Part shown: positions 63,958 through 64,000 of the stretch, in pieces
Layout: each line of letters opens with the position of its first letter
Numbering within the stretch: position 1 is the stretch's first letter
Assembly: GCF_018913965.1 (NCBI RefSeq)
Contig: NZ_JAHMHG010000002.1
Location: 97,408 to 161,407 of the forward strand
Direction of reading: 5' to 3'
Source of the DNA: Mycoplasma sp. CSL7491-lung
GTDB lineage: Bacteria > Bacillota_I > Bacilli_A > Mycoplasmatales > Metamycoplasmataceae
DNA length: 64,000 bases
Made by a program: the position numbers and the translations under genes
The notes under the pieces: generated by a model
What the model was told of the DNA's origin: nothing
Databases searched by the model: none
The model's input: the letters and a program-made list of their open reading frames with translations, nothing else

Positions 63958-64000
63958 TTCTAAACCTATCAATTTATTAGTAATGGTCAGCTAAATGTAT
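63958..64000 (-). rRNA. 23S rRNA, 3' end (partial)
   Basis: The last bases of the window, read on the minus strand, contain TAGCTGACCATTACTAATA, which matches the conserved 3' terminal region of 23S rRNA (AGCUGACCAAUACUAAU-type). The gene continues outside the window. The exact 3' end (about 63958) is approximate. Confidence 0.82.

Noticed and set aside
1..64000. CRISPR array, insertion sequence, prophage or replication origin
   Set aside because: No regularly spaced repeats, transposase, integrase, DnaA-box cluster or dnaA/dnaN genes were seen.

Overview
The window is AT-rich and reads correctly only with genetic code 4 (UGA = Trp). Nearly every long gene is interrupted by in-frame TGA codons at positions where a tryptophan fits the family, for example in SecA, ValRS, UvrB, TyrRS and the PTS permeases. 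Together with small lipoproteins, no cell-wall synthesis genes, very tight gene spacing and a MIB/MIP immunoglobulin-evasion operon, this points to a sugar-fermenting Mycoplasma (Mollicutes). It is probably outside the pneumoniae group, but the species cannot be fixed from the sequence.

Layout. 0-7 kb: tsf and rpsB (minus), a lipoprotein, tRNA-His, a split ChrA-type transporter pair (plus), a small conserved protein, a stomatin/SPFH protein and a small membrane protein. 6.6-15 kb: the glucose-family PTS permease EIICBA (minus), then a plus-strand operon pta-ackA-coaD-engB plus a membrane-anchored protein, then an MFS permease. 15-22.5 kb: secA, a small membrane peptide with a perfect Shine-Dalgarno sequence and a YitT protein (all minus), ptsI (plus) and a MATE exporter (minus). 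22.8-30.6 kb: two tandem MIB-like immunoglobulin-binding proteins followed by a MIP-type serine protease lipoprotein. 30.6-39.9 kb: nitroreductase, a membrane protein behind a T17 tract, the rpsF-ssb-rpsR operon, topA, tyrS with a YtpR-like gene, and degV-tsaE-tsaB-tsaD. 40-45 kb: a second PTS permease (EIICB, no EIIA) with a small membrane protein, divergent from murQ-nagA-nagB. 45-64 kb: uvrB, obgE, a 36-residue peptide, rplK-rplA, an RpiR-type regulator with a Xaa-Pro peptidase, rpmG, nfo with a K+ channel, a LacI-type regulator, a candidate small RNA, valS-folD-pfkA, a small protein with gltX, tRNA-Lys, ppa, recA, and the 3' end of a 23S rRNA running in from the right edge.

How it works together. 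Much of the window is one fermentation circuit. PtsI and two PTS permeases import sugar. The EIICB permease probably borrows the EIIA domain of the EIICBA protein. MurQ, NagA and NagB would turn MurNAc-6-P or GlcNAc-6-P into fructose-6-P, which PfkA passes into glycolysis. Pta and AckA make ATP from acetyl-CoA. MurNAc use by a wall-less cell would mean scavenging wall fragments of other bacteria.

Regulation that can be read. At least seven genes have a -10 box only 6-12 bases before an ATG and no Shine-Dalgarno, so they are probably transcribed as leaderless or nearly leaderless mRNAs. rplK-rplA, rpsB and rpsF have structured leaders. Most genes or operons end in clear hairpin terminators, several shared by convergent genes. 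I saw no CRISPR array, insertion sequence, prophage or replication origin.
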